64,000 nucleotides of DNA from Betaproteobacteria bacterium (GTDB taxonomy: Bacteria; Pseudomonadota; Gammaproteobacteria; Burkholderiales; Ga0077523). Positions 49,837 to 59,052 of this stretch are shown piece after piece. The translations under genes and the position numbers were made by a program. A model generated the notes under the pieces. It did not search any database. It was not told the DNA's origin and worked only from the letters and a program-made list of their open reading frames with translations. Position 1 is the first letter of the stretch. Each line of letters opens with the position of its first letter. The stretch is taken from positions 1 to 64,000 of the forward strand of contig JADJPK010000023.1 in the NCBI GenBank assembly GCA_016713305.1, read 5' to 3'.

Positions 49837-51555
49837 TTACTGGGCGGCGTTCTTGTTGTCCAGCTTGGCCTTCAGCAGGGCGCCCAGGTTGGTGGTGCCA
49901 GCATTCGTCGGACTCTCGGAAGCGACACGCTGCATCGCTTCCGACTCTTCGGCCATATCCTTGGCCTTGATCGACAGGTTGATCGTCCGGTTCTTGCGGT
50001 CGATGTTGATGATCATCGCCGTGAGCCGGTCGCCTTCCTTGAGGTGGGTACGGATGTCCTCCACCCGGTCACGCGAAACCTCCGAGGCGCGCAGATAGCC
50101 TTCCACTTCGCCTTCGAGGCCGACCACCGCGCCCTTCGCGTCGATCGTCTTGACCGTCCCTTCGACAATGGAATTCTTGTCGTGGGCGGCCACATAGTTG
50201 TTGAACGGATCGCCTTCCAGCTGCTTGATGCCCAGCGAAATGCGTTCACGCTCCACGTCGATACCCAGAACCACGGCATCGACCTCCTCTCCCTTCTTGT
50301 AATTGCGCACTGCCTCCTCGCCCGCAACGTTCCAGGAAAGATCAGACAGGTGGACCAGGCCATCGATGCCGCCGGCCAAGCCGATGAACACGCCGAAGTC
50401 CGTGATGGACTTGATCTGTCCGCGAACCTTGTCACCCTTCTTGTAGGTGGTGGCGAATTCCTCCCACGGATTGGACATGCACTGCTTCATGCCCAGGGAA
50501 ATCCGGCGGCGGTCTTCGTCGATCTCGAGAATCATCACCTCGACCTCGTCGCCGAGCTGGACTACCTTGGACGGATGAACGTTCTTGTTGGTCCAGTCCA
50601 TTTCGGACACGTGCACCAGACCCTCGATGCCCGATTCGATCTCGACGAACGCGCCGTAATCGGTGAGGTTGGTGACCTTGCCGAAGAGGCGGGTGCCCGT
50701 CGGATAGCGGCGGCCCAGACCGACCCACGGATCTTCGCCGAGCTGCTTGAGGCCCAGGGAGACACGGTTCTTTTCCTGGTCGAACTTGAGCACCTTGGCT
50801 TCCACTTCGTCACCCACCGCCAGCACTTCGGAGGGGTGCTTGACGCGGCGCCAGGCAAGATCGGTGATGTGGAGCAGGCCATCGATACCGCCCAGATCCA
50901 CGAACGCGCCGTAGTCGGTGATGTTCTTGACCACACCCTTGACCACCGCGCCTTCCTGCAGGGTCTCGAGAAGCTTCTGGCGCTCTTCTCCCTGGTTGGC
51001 TTCGACCACGGCACGGCGAGACACGACCACGTTGTTACGCTTGCGGTCGAGCTTGATGACCTTGAATTCGAGCTGCTTGCCTTCGTACGGCGAGGTGTCC
51101 TTCACCGGACGGGTGTCGACCAGGGAACCCGGAAGGAACGCGCGGATTCCGTTGATCATGACAGTGAGACCGCCCTTCACCTTGCCGGTGATGAGCCCCT
51201 GCACCAGGGTGCCTTCCTCGAGTGCCTGTTCGAGCTGGGTCCAGGCGGCAAGACGCTTGGCCTTGTCACGCGACAAGCGGGTTTCACCGTAACCGTCTTC
51301 GAGGGCTTCGATGGCCACGGAGACGAAGTCACCCGCCTTGGCTTCGACCTCCCCCCTGTCATTGCGGAACTCCTCGATCGGGATGAAGCTCTCCGACTTG
51401 AGGCCGGCATTGACGACGACGTGATTGGCGTCCACCCGCACCACTTCCGCGGTGATCACTTCGCCGGCGCGCATTTCCTGACGCGAAAGGCTTTCTTCAA
51501 ACAGCGCGGCAAAGTTTTCCACGGGAGCGACGGCAGGTTGGGTTGAGGTAGTCAT
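49837..51555 (-). CDS. rpsA: 30S ribosomal protein S1
   Basis: 572 residues, intact. Six S1/OB repeats, each with the G.V..I...G.FV pattern (for example KGVVKNITDYGAFVDLGGID, GKVTNLTDYGAFVEIESGIE, GQIKSITDFGVFIGLAGGID). Binds mRNA leaders for initiation. The C-terminus ends GALLKAKLDNKNAAQ. About 180 bp separate it from aroA/cmk; that leader may carry the rpsA promoter and autoregulatory site, but no defined structure is claimed. Confidence 0.97.
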   Translation of the reverse strand: MTTSTQPAVAPVENFAALFEESLSRQEMRAGEVITAEVVRVDANHVVVNAGLKSESFIPIEEFRNDRGEVEAKAGDFVSVAIEALEDGYGETRLSRDKAKRLAAWTQLEQALEEGTLVQGLITGKVKGGLTVMINGIRAFLPGSLVDTRPVKDTSPYEGKQLEFKVIKLDRKRNNVVVSRRAVVEANQGEERQKLLETLQEGAVVKGVVKNITDYGAFVDLGGIDGLLHITDLAWRRVKHPSEVLAVGDEVEAKVLKFDQEKNRVSLGLKQLGEDPWVGLGRRYPTGTRLFGKVTNLTDYGAFVEIESGIEGLVHVSEMDWTNKNVHPSKVVQLGDEVEVMILEIDEDRRRISLGMKQCMSNPWEEFATTYKKGDKVRGQIKSITDFGVFIGLAGGIDGLVHLSDLSWNVAGEEAVRNYKKGEEVDAVVLGIDVERERISLGIKQLEGDPFNNYVAAHDKNSIVEGTVKTIDAKGAVVGLEGEVEGYLRASEVSRDRVEDIRTHLKEGDRLTAMIINIDRKNRTINLSIKAKDMAEESEAMQRVASESPTNAGTTNLGALLKAKLDNKNAAQ

Positions 51556-51736
51556 GTGTTGATCGGATGAAATGTGAAAGGCGGAGCGCAAGCCCGGCCC
51601 GGGTTAAGGATCACGAATGATCAAAAGGCCGGTTCCGCCTGACGTCACTGGCCCAAGGGGCGTGTCACGAGGGAGAAACCGGCTACCGTTACAACGAACA
51701 TCGGATGCTGCCCGACCGCGGCAGACCCGCAGCCCC

Positions 51737-53707
51737 TTATCGGCACGCTCGCGCCCGGAACCAGCCCAGAATACGGTCGCGGGCCTCTTCGGGAGACAAC
51801 CCTGTGGTGTCGAGGAGCTCCGCGCCGGCAGCCTGCCCCAGAGGGGCGACACTGCGTTGGCTGTCGCGGGCGTCGCGCTCGGCGATCTCGTGCAAAAGGT
51901 CGGGTAGGCTAGCACGCATCCCCTTTTCTATCAACTGTTTATATCGCCGCTGTGCGCGCTCTTCCACACCCGCTGTCAGAAACACCTTGAGTTCGGCCTC
52001 CGGGAACACCACGGTGCCCATGTCGCGCCCCTCCGCGACCAGTCCCGGCAACCCACGAAAGGCTCGCTGTTGCCAGAAGAGCGCCTGCCGGACTGCGGGC
52101 AGCGCCGCGATGGCGGACGCCGCCTGCGAAACCCTTTCGTCCCGTATCGCCTCCGTGACGTCCTCGCCAGCGAGCAGGATTCTTCCTTGATGGAACTCGA
52201 TCGCAAGCGCTTCCGCGAGGGAAGCCGCAGCGGCTTCATCGTTCGCCGCCACCCCGGCCCTGAGCGCGGCCAGGGCCGCGATCCGATACAGCGCCCCACT
52301 GTCGAGATAGCGGTAGCCCAGGGCCTGAGCCACCAACCACGCGACCGTCCCCTTGCCCGATGCGGCGGGTCCATCGATCGCGATCACCGGCACCTTGCAG
52401 GGCACCGTCACTTCGGCCAGACGATCGAAGTAGTCGGGAAAGGTCTTGGCCACACAGCCGGGATCGAGAATCCGGATGGGCACGCCGCCCAGGGCCGCGA
52501 GGGACAGGCACATGGCCATCCGGTGGTCGTCGTACGTCTCGATGGCGGCCCCTCGGAACTGGGCCGGTGGCCCCACCTCGATGAAATCCGACCCCTCGGA
52601 CACGGTAGCCCCCACCTTGGCCAGTTCCGCGGCCATGGCTGCCAGGCGGTCGGTCTCCTTGACTCGCCAACTCGCCACGTTTCGCAGTCGACAACGACCG
52701 TCCGCGAACAAGGCGGCGGCTGCAAGGGTCATGGCGGCATCGGGGATGTGATTGAGATCGAGATCGAATGCCTTGAGTCCGCCGGCCGTGGGAGCCCTGG
52801 CCTCGATCCAGTTGTCGCCCCAGGTGATCTCCGCGCCGAGCTGGGCCAGAGCGTCGGCGAACCGCACGTCGCCCTGGATACTGTGGCGCCCCACTCCCTC
52901 GACCCTGACCGGACCACCGCCGATCGCCCCGGCTGCGAGAAAGTACGACGCGCCGGACGCATCGCCCTCCACGTGGACCATTCCCGGACTGCGGTACTTG
53001 GACGAGGCGGGGATGGCAAACCGCACCCAGCCTTCGCGTTCGACCACCACACCGAACCTGGCCATGAGGTTGAGCGTGATGTCGATGTAAGGCTTCGAGA
53101 TGAGTTCTCCTTCCACCGCGATTTCCACATCCTGGCCCAGGATGGGCAGCGCCATGAGCAGGGCCGTCAGGAACTGGCTGGAGACGTCGCCGCGCACCTT
53201 CACCGGGCCGCCGATGCGGGCGGTCCCGCCGCGGAGCCGCAGCGGTGGATATCCTTCGCTGCCCAGGCAATCGACGGCAAGCCCCAGGTCGCGGAGCGCC
53301 GTGACCAGATCGCCGATCGGCCGCTCGTGCATGCGCGCCACGCCGGATAGCCGGTAATCACCGCCCGCCACGGCCAGCGCCGCAGTCAGGGGCCGGAACG
53401 CGGTTCCCGCGTTTCCCAGGAACAGATCGGCGTCCCGCACCGGAAACCGCCCCCCGCACCCGTGAACGATCAGGCATCCGGCGCCCGCCGTCCCTTCCAC
53501 TCCGACCCCCAGAGCCGCCAACGCCTCCAGCATCCGCTGCGTGTCGTCGGAATCCAGCAGGTCGCGGATCTCGGTCGCGCCTTCCGCGAGCGCGGCCAGC
53601 AGGAGCATGCGATTGGAGATGCTCTTCGATCCCGGCAGACGCACCACTCCAGCCGCCGAGGCAAGCGGTGGAAGATCGAGGAACGGGGGAAACCTGGAAT
53701 CGCTCAC
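51737..53707 (-). CDS. aroA: Bifunctional EPSP synthase / cytidylate kinase
   Basis: 656 residues, intact single frame. Residues 1 to about 432: EPSP synthase with LPGSKSISNRMLLLAALAEG, GNAGTAFRPLTAALAVAGGD, DYRLSG and FVVKETDR-like ASWRVKETDRLAAMA, and YDDHRMAMCLSLAALGG. From about residue 436: CMP kinase with VIAIDGPAASGKGTVAWLVA (P-loop), YRYLDSGALYRIAALA, VAEGRDMGTVVFPEAELKVF and RDARDSQRSVAPL. Together they join chorismate and CTP/dCTP synthesis. GTG 53707 overlaps the tyrA stop (GTGA). The fusion is known in some betaproteobacteria, where the genes otherwise lie adjacent. Confidence 0.95.
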   Translation of the reverse strand: MSDSRFPPFLDLPPLASAAGVVRLPGSKSISNRMLLLAALAEGATEIRDLLDSDDTQRMLEALAALGVGVEGTAGAGCLIVHGCGGRFPVRDADLFLGNAGTAFRPLTAALAVAGGDYRLSGVARMHERPIGDLVTALRDLGLAVDCLGSEGYPPLRLRGGTARIGGPVKVRGDVSSQFLTALLMALPILGQDVEIAVEGELISKPYIDITLNLMARFGVVVEREGWVRFAIPASSKYRSPGMVHVEGDASGASYFLAAGAIGGGPVRVEGVGRHSIQGDVRFADALAQLGAEITWGDNWIEARAPTAGGLKAFDLDLNHIPDAAMTLAAAALFADGRCRLRNVASWRVKETDRLAAMAAELAKVGATVSEGSDFIEVGPPAQFRGAAIETYDDHRMAMCLSLAALGGVPIRILDPGCVAKTFPDYFDRLAEVTVPCKVPVIAIDGPAASGKGTVAWLVAQALGYRYLDSGALYRIAALAALRAGVAANDEAAAASLAEALAIEFHQGRILLAGEDVTEAIRDERVSQAASAIAALPAVRQALFWQQRAFRGLPGLVAEGRDMGTVVFPEAELKVFLTAGVEERAQRRYKQLIEKGMRASLPDLLHEIAERDARDSQRSVAPLGQAAGAELLDTTGLSPEEARDRILGWFRARACR

Positions 53708-54585
53708 TTGGCGTCCTCGATACTCTTCAACCAGGCGTCGCGAGCGCTTCGGGCGTTGCCGAAGATCCTTTCAATGCGCGCACCATCGGCATCCGCCACA
53801 GCTTCGCGCAGCGCCCCCAGGCGCTCGCCGAAGGCGTCGATCTCGCCGAGGATCGCAGCGCGATTGGCCAGACAGATGTCTCGCCACATTTCCGGCGAAC
53901 TGGAGGCGATGCGCGTGAAATCACGAAAACCGCCCGCCGCATAGCCGAAGAGCTGCGAGGCGTTGTCTCTTCGCGCGATCATGTCGACCAGCGCGAAGGC
54001 CAGCGCGTGAGGCAGATGGCTGACTGCGGCGAAGACGGCATCGTGCTCCTGCGGGCTGAGATCTGTGACCCTGGCTCCGCACGCCGACCAGAGCGAACGC
54101 ACCTTCTCGGTCGCCTCCGCATCGGTCTCAGGCAAGGGTGTGAGCACCACGTTGCGGCCGACGTACAGATCGGCCCGGGCCGCGTCCACGCCTGAACGCT
54201 CAGCGCCGGCGATGGGATGTGCCGGCACGAATCGGGGCAGATGCTTGCCCAGACCGGTCCGCGCCGCCGTCACCACGTCCTGCTTGGTGCTGCCTCCGTC
54301 CGTGATCACCACGTCCCTATCCAGCGCAGGCACGGCGTCACGCAGCACTCCGGCCAGCTGACCCACGGGAACAGCAATCAGGACCACGTCCGCACCGGAC
54401 ACGCCGGACGCGGTGTCCGCCGCGATCTCGTCGATCACACCGAGTTCCAGCGCACGTTCCAGGTTGGCACGGCCACGCCCGATGCCCACGATCCGCTCGA
54501 CGCAACCGGCCTTGCGCCACGCCATCGCACAGGAACCCCCGATGAGACCGACGCCGATGATGGCGGCACGAAGGAATGGCTTCAC
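53704..54585 (-). CDS. tyrA: Prephenate dehydrogenase
   Basis: 293 residues, intact. Tyrosine branch. AAIIGVGLIGGSCAMAWRKA (NAD motif), ITDGGSTKQDVV, FVPAHPIAGAERSGVDAARA (active site His), VSHLPHALAFALVD and SQLFGYAAGGFRDFTRIASS. No ACT domain. 18 bases after hisC; its stop overlaps the aroA start. Confidence 0.95.
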   Translation of the reverse strand: MKPFLRAAIIGVGLIGGSCAMAWRKAGCVERIVGIGRGRANLERALELGVIDEIAADTASGVSGADVVLIAVPVGQLAGVLRDAVPALDRDVVITDGGSTKQDVVTAARTGLGKHLPRFVPAHPIAGAERSGVDAARADLYVGRNVVLTPLPETDAEATEKVRSLWSACGARVTDLSPQEHDAVFAAVSHLPHALAFALVDMIARRDNASQLFGYAAGGFRDFTRIASSSPEMWRDICLANRAAILGEIDAFGERLGALREAVADADGARIERIFGNARSARDAWLKSIEDAK

Positions 54586-54603
54586 GTACCGTGCTGCAAG
54601 AGT

Positions 54604-55719
54604 TCAGCGGTGCCGGGCGCCGCCCAGCACCTCGGAAAGCGCCCCGAGGAAGCGCTCGTTCTCCGCGGGCAGGCCGATGCTCACCCGGAGCCACTCCGGC
54701 ATGGCGTACCCCCCGACCGGCCGGACGATCACACCCAGATGCAGCAGCTTCTGATAGATCTCGCCGGCGGGTCCCACGCGAAGACAGATGAAGTTGCCAC
54801 GAGAAGGCAGGTAGTCGATGCCGAGTTTAGTCAGGCCCGCGATGATCTGGGCCATGCCGTCGGCGTTGAGCGCACGGCCGCGCGCCAGATAGTCCTTGTC
54901 CTGCAGTGTTGCAATAGCGCCGGCCTGGGCCACGGCGTTGACGTTGAAGGGTTGCCGCACGCGGTTCATCAGATCCGCGATGTCCGGGTGAGCGACGGCA
55001 AAGCCGATTCGCAGTCCAGCCAGGCCGAACGCTTTCGAGAACGTGCGCGTCACCACGAGATTGGAATACGTCCCGAGCCATTCGAGGCTGTTGTAGCGGT
55101 CCGCCACGGGGAGATATTCGGTGTACGCCTCGTCCAGGACCACGATGACGCGTCGTGGAACCTGGCCCAGGAAGCGCTGAAGCGCCTCACCCGTGACGAA
55201 CGTGCCGGTGGGATTGTTCGGATTGGCGATGAAGACGACGCGCGTGTCGTCCCGCACGGCGGCAGCCATCGCTTCGAGATCATGGCCGAAATTCTGCGCG
55301 GGCGTTTCCAGATGGATGGCGCCCATGGCCTGGACCGAGAGCGGGTACACCGCGAATGCATGCTTGGAATACACGGCACTCGTCCCCGGCGTCAGGAACG
55401 TCCGCGCCACGAGTTCCAGGACGTCGTTGGACCCGTTGCCCAGGACGAGCTGCCCCATGGAGACGCCGTAGTGCCGGACGATGGCCTCCTTCAGCTCGAA
55501 CCCGTTCCCATCGGGGTACCGCGCGATATCGTCCAGCGCCGCACGCATCGACTGCACCGCAGCAGGACTGGGCCCGAGCGGGTTCTCGTTGGAGGCGAGC
55601 TTCACGATCGAGGACTCGTCCAGCCCCATCTCGCGGGCCAGTTCCCTGGAGGGTTTGCCCGGAACGTAGGCGGCGAAGGAACGGATCCAGGCGGGGGCGA
55701 TTTCGCAGGCGTCGATCAT
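54604..55719 (-). CDS. hisC: Histidinol-phosphate aminotransferase
   Basis: 371 residues, intact. VKLASNENPLGPSPAAVQSM, GNGSNDVLELVARTFL, FIANPNNPTGTF, VVLDEAYTEYLP, PLP Lys in VTRTFSKAFGLAGLRIGFAV and RGNFICLRVG. In this context it may also serve as aromatic aminotransferase for the neighbouring phenylpyruvate/hydroxyphenylpyruvate steps. Begins 2 bases after pheA. Confidence 0.94.
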   Translation of the reverse strand: MIDACEIAPAWIRSFAAYVPGKPSRELAREMGLDESSIVKLASNENPLGPSPAAVQSMRAALDDIARYPDGNGFELKEAIVRHYGVSMGQLVLGNGSNDVLELVARTFLTPGTSAVYSKHAFAVYPLSVQAMGAIHLETPAQNFGHDLEAMAAAVRDDTRVVFIANPNNPTGTFVTGEALQRFLGQVPRRVIVVLDEAYTEYLPVADRYNSLEWLGTYSNLVVTRTFSKAFGLAGLRIGFAVAHPDIADLMNRVRQPFNVNAVAQAGAIATLQDKDYLARGRALNADGMAQIIAGLTKLGIDYLPSRGNFICLRVGPAGEIYQKLLHLGVIVRPVGGYAMPEWLRVSIGLPAENERFLGALSEVLGGARHR

Positions 55720-55721
55720 GG

Positions 55722-56789
55722 TCAATTCGGTGCGACGGGATAGGAACCGAGAATCTTCAGGAAACCGGCCACCCCCTGCAGCTCGGCGAGCGCAGCACTC
55801 ACGCCGGCATCGCGCTGGTGACCTTCGAGATCGAGGAAGAACACGTACTCCCAGACGCCGGTGCGCGATGGCCGGGATTCCAGGCGCGACATGCTGAGAC
55901 CGTGACGCGCGAGCGGTGCGAGCAACTGCACCAGCCCCCCGGGACGGTTGGGCGCGCTCATGGCGAGCGACGTCTTGTCGCGGCCGGAGGGCGCCACGTC
56001 CTGCTTCCCGATGACGAGGAACCGCGTGGTGTTCGACGGTTCGTCCTCGATGTTCTGCGCGAGTATGGACAGGCCGTAGATCTCCGCAGCGCCCGCCGAT
56101 GCGATGGCCGCGGATCCGGGCTCCTCGGATGCTCGCCGGGCCGCTTCGGCATTGCTCGCCACGGGGACACGCGACACGCTGGCCATATGGTGCGACAACC
56201 ATTCGCTGCACTGTCCCAGAGCCTGCGCGTGGGCGTAAACGACAGTCACCGACTGCAGCGATCCGCCGTTCGACAGAAGACAGTGGTGGACGGGAAGCAG
56301 CACCTCGGCACAGATCTGCAGACTGGTGCTGAGCAGCAGATCGAGCGTGACGCCGATACCGCCTTCGGTGGAGTTCTCGACGGGCACGACGCCGTAATTG
56401 GCAAAGCCCGACTCGACGCGCCGGAAGACTTCCCCGATCGACGTGCAGGGATCAGGATCTGCACTGCTGCCGAATTGCTTCAGCACGGCGTCGCCGCTGT
56501 AGGTGCCCTTGGGCCCCAGGTACGCGACGCGGGGCGTCTTCTCCAGCGCCCTGCACGCCGAGATGATCTCGGTGAACAGATGCTGAATGGCACTGGACGA
56601 CAGGGGGCCCTGATTCAGATCCGCCAGACGGCGCAGGACCTGGGCCTCGCGCTCCGGCCGGTATACCGCGGACTCGCCCTTCAGTTGTCCGATGTCGTGG
56701 GCGCATCGCGCCCGCTCGCTGACGAGCGCGAGCACGTGGGCGTCGATCTCGTCGATCCGGTTACGCAATTGCAGAATCTTCTCGTCCAC
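55722..56789 (-). CDS. pheA: P-protein: chorismate mutase / prephenate dehydratase
   Basis: 355 residues, intact. N-terminal AroQ mutase (~1-90: LRNRIDEIDAHVLALVSERA, GESAVYRPEREAQVLRRL), prephenate dehydratase (~90-270: VAYLGPKGTYSGDAVLKQFG, YGVVPVENSTEGGIGVTLDL, NTTRFLVIGKQD) and a C-terminal ACT domain (~280-355, with ESRPSRTGVWEYVFFLDLEG), the phenylalanine feedback site. 6 bases after serA. Confidence 0.96.
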   Translation of the reverse strand: MDEKILQLRNRIDEIDAHVLALVSERARCAHDIGQLKGESAVYRPEREAQVLRRLADLNQGPLSSSAIQHLFTEIISACRALEKTPRVAYLGPKGTYSGDAVLKQFGSSADPDPCTSIGEVFRRVESGFANYGVVPVENSTEGGIGVTLDLLLSTSLQICAEVLLPVHHCLLSNGGSLQSVTVVYAHAQALGQCSEWLSHHMASVSRVPVASNAEAARRASEEPGSAAIASAGAAEIYGLSILAQNIEDEPSNTTRFLVIGKQDVAPSGRDKTSLAMSAPNRPGGLVQLLAPLARHGLSMSRLESRPSRTGVWEYVFFLDLEGHQRDAGVSAALAELQGVAGFLKILGSYPVAPN

Positions 56790-56795
56790 GGACGA

Positions 56796-57977
56796 TCACA
56801 CCTCCGCTGGCAGGTACCTGACGGACAATACGCCTTCGATCGCCCGGATGCCGCCGATGACCGCCGGAGGCACCGGGCTGTCCACGTCGACGACCGTGTA
56901 GGCCATGTCGCCACGCGACTTGTTCAGCATGTTGTGGATGTTCAGTCCCGCCTGCGCCATGGCCGTCGAGATCTGCCCCAGCATGTTGGGCACGTTCGCA
57001 TTGGCGATGCCCACCCGGTAGGGAGACTCCCGGGGCATGGCAGCCACGGGGAAGTTCACCGCGTTCACGATGTTTCCATGTTCGAGGTAGTCACGGATCT
57101 GATCCACGACCATGACGGCACAGTTTTCCTCCGCCTCGCGCGTGGACGCGCCCAGGTGCGGCAGCGCCAGCACGCAGGGGTTGCCGCGGAACTTCTCGTT
57201 CGGGAAGTCGCAGACGTAGGCCTTGAGCTTCTTGGCCGCGATGCCCTCCAGCACGGCGTCCACGTCGACGATGGCCTCGCGCGAGAAGTTGAGCAGCACG
57301 GCACCGTTGCGCATGCCGGCAATCCGCTCCCGGCCGATCAGATTCCTGGTCGATGGAAGCTGGGGCACGTGAAGGGATACGAAATCGGACAACCGCAGCA
57401 GTTCCTCGATGCTGTGTGCCTTGCGCACCTGCGAGGGAAGACTCCACGCGGCTTCGACGGTGATCTCCGGATCGAAGCCGATGACGTTCATGCCGAGCTT
57501 GATGGCGGTATCCGCGACGAGGCTGCCGATCTTTCCCAGGCCGATGATGCCCAGCGTATGGTGTGGAAGTTCGATTCCCGCGAAGTGCTTCTTGCCGTCC
57601 TCGACCTTCTTGTCCAGATCGTCGCCCGTGGCCGTCAATCCATCCACGAACCGCACCGCGGGCAGCACGTTCCGCACCGCCATGAGCAGGCCCGTGATCA
57701 CGAGTTCCTTCACCGCATTGGCGTTTGCGCCCGGCGTGTTGAACACCGGAACTCCGCGAGCGCTCAGAACGGGCGTGGGGATATTGTTGGTCCCTGCTCC
57801 TGCACGGCCGATGGCAAGCACGGACGACGGAATCTCCATCGAATGCATGTCGGCCGAACGCAGCAGAACCGCGTCCGGAGAACTCACATCGTTACTGTGC
57901 GAATAGATGTCGGCCGGCAGGCGCGACAGCCCCTTGCCCGAAATGTTGTTGAGGGTGAGCAGCCGGAACTTAGCCAT
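56796..57977 (-). CDS. serA: D-3-phosphoglycerate dehydrogenase
   Basis: 393 residues, intact. First step of serine synthesis. AIGRAGAGTNNIPTPVLSAR, TLGIIGLGKIGSLVADTAIK (NAD motif), LINFSRE-type AVLLNFSREAIVDVDAV (Arg region), LPHLGASTREAEENCAVMVV (Glu-His) and a C-terminal ACT domain from about residue 320 (NMLGQISTAMAQAGLNIHNM). Overlaps the serC 3' end by 8 bases. Confidence 0.94.
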   Translation of the reverse strand: MAKFRLLTLNNISGKGLSRLPADIYSHSNDVSSPDAVLLRSADMHSMEIPSSVLAIGRAGAGTNNIPTPVLSARGVPVFNTPGANANAVKELVITGLLMAVRNVLPAVRFVDGLTATGDDLDKKVEDGKKHFAGIELPHHTLGIIGLGKIGSLVADTAIKLGMNVIGFDPEITVEAAWSLPSQVRKAHSIEELLRLSDFVSLHVPQLPSTRNLIGRERIAGMRNGAVLLNFSREAIVDVDAVLEGIAAKKLKAYVCDFPNEKFRGNPCVLALPHLGASTREAEENCAVMVVDQIRDYLEHGNIVNAVNFPVAAMPRESPYRVGIANANVPNMLGQISTAMAQAGLNIHNMLNKSRGDMAYTVVDVDSPVPPAVIGGIRAIEGVLSVRYLPAEV

Positions 57978-59052
57978 TCTTCTTTTCGAAATCGCGCATG
58001 AAGTCCACGAGTGCCTGCACGCCCTCCACCGGCATCGCGTTGTATACCGACGCGCGCATCCCGCCGACCGAACGGTGGCCCTTCAACTGGATCAGTCCGG
58101 CAGACTTCGCGGACTTGAGGAACGATTCGTCAAGACTCTCGTCGCGCATGCGGAAGGGAATGTTCATGAGCGAACGGTCGGTCTTCGCCACCGGATTGGT
58201 GTAGAAACCGCTGCCGTCGATCAGGTCGTACAGAAGACCCGCCTTGCGCCGATTGATCTCTTCCATGGCCTTGAGCCCGCCCAGCTTCTTGAGCCACTGG
58301 AAGACCAGTCCGGCAATGTAGACCGAGTAGGTCGGGGGCGTGTTGTACATCGACCCGTTGTCCGCCATCACCTTGTAGTCGAGCATGGCAGGAGTGCCTG
58401 CCGGCGCACGGCCGATGAGGTCATCGCGCACGATGACGATCGCCAGCCCGGCAGGGCCGATGTTCTTCTGTGCGCCCGCATAGATGAGACCGTAGCGGGA
58501 CACGTCCATGGGACGCGAAAGTATGTGGGAGGACATGTCCGCGATCAGCGGCACGTTACCCGTATCGGGGACCCAGTGGAACTCGACGCCGCCGATGGTT
58601 TCGTTGGTCGTCACGTGCACGTACGCCGCATCCGCGCTCAGCTTCCAGGCCGGTTGCGCGGGTGCGTAGGAGAAATTCCTGTCCTCGGCCGTCGCGGCAA
58701 TGTTCACGACGCCCACGCGTTTGGCCTCGGCGATCGCCTTCTTGGCCCATTCGCCGGTATGCACATAGTCCGCACGCTTCGACTCGCCCATCAGATTGAT
58801 CGGGATCATCGAAAACTGCAGAGAGGCGCCACCTTGCAGGAACAGTACCTTGTAGTTGCCCGGGACGGCCATCAGTTCGCGGAGATCGGCTTCGGCCTGC
58901 GCGATGATGGACTCGAATTCCTTGCCCCGATGGCTCATCTCCATGACCGACATGCCCGAACCATGCCAGTCCAGCATTTCGTCCCGGGCCTGCATCAGCA
59001 CCGCTTCGGGCAGTACCGCGGGCCCTGCGCTGAAATTGAACACTCGTGTCAT
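57970..59052 (-). CDS. serC: Phosphoserine aminotransferase
   Basis: 360 residues, intact. FNFSAGPAVLPEAVLMQARD, MSHRGKEFESIIAQAE, LFLQGGASLQFSMIPINLMG, DMSSHILSRPMDVS and PLP Lys in LIYAGAQKNIGPAGLAIVIV. Second step of serine synthesis and also used in PLP synthesis. Its start overlaps the gyrA stop by four bases (ATGA). Confidence 0.96.
   Translation of the reverse strand: MTRVFNFSAGPAVLPEAVLMQARDEMLDWHGSGMSVMEMSHRGKEFESIIAQAEADLRELMAVPGNYKVLFLQGGASLQFSMIPINLMGESKRADYVHTGEWAKKAIAEAKRVGVVNIAATAEDRNFSYAPAQPAWKLSADAAYVHVTTNETIGGVEFHWVPDTGNVPLIADMSSHILSRPMDVSRYGLIYAGAQKNIGPAGLAIVIVRDDLIGRAPAGTPAMLDYKVMADNGSMYNTPPTYSVYIAGLVFQWLKKLGGLKAMEEINRRKAGLLYDLIDGSGFYTNPVAKTDRSLMNIPFRMRDESLDESFLKSAKSAGLIQLKGHRSVGGMRASVYNAMPVEGVQALVDFMRDFEKKNG

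Noticed and set aside
49432..51546. A 704-codon plus-strand frame opposite rpsA and ihfB
   Set aside because: Repetitive wording comes from the antisense of S1 repeats, not a real repeat protein.
55356..58001. An 881-codon plus-strand frame opposite hisC, pheA and serA
   Set aside because: Spans three convincing genes on the other strand and their junctions; composition is that of a shadow frame.
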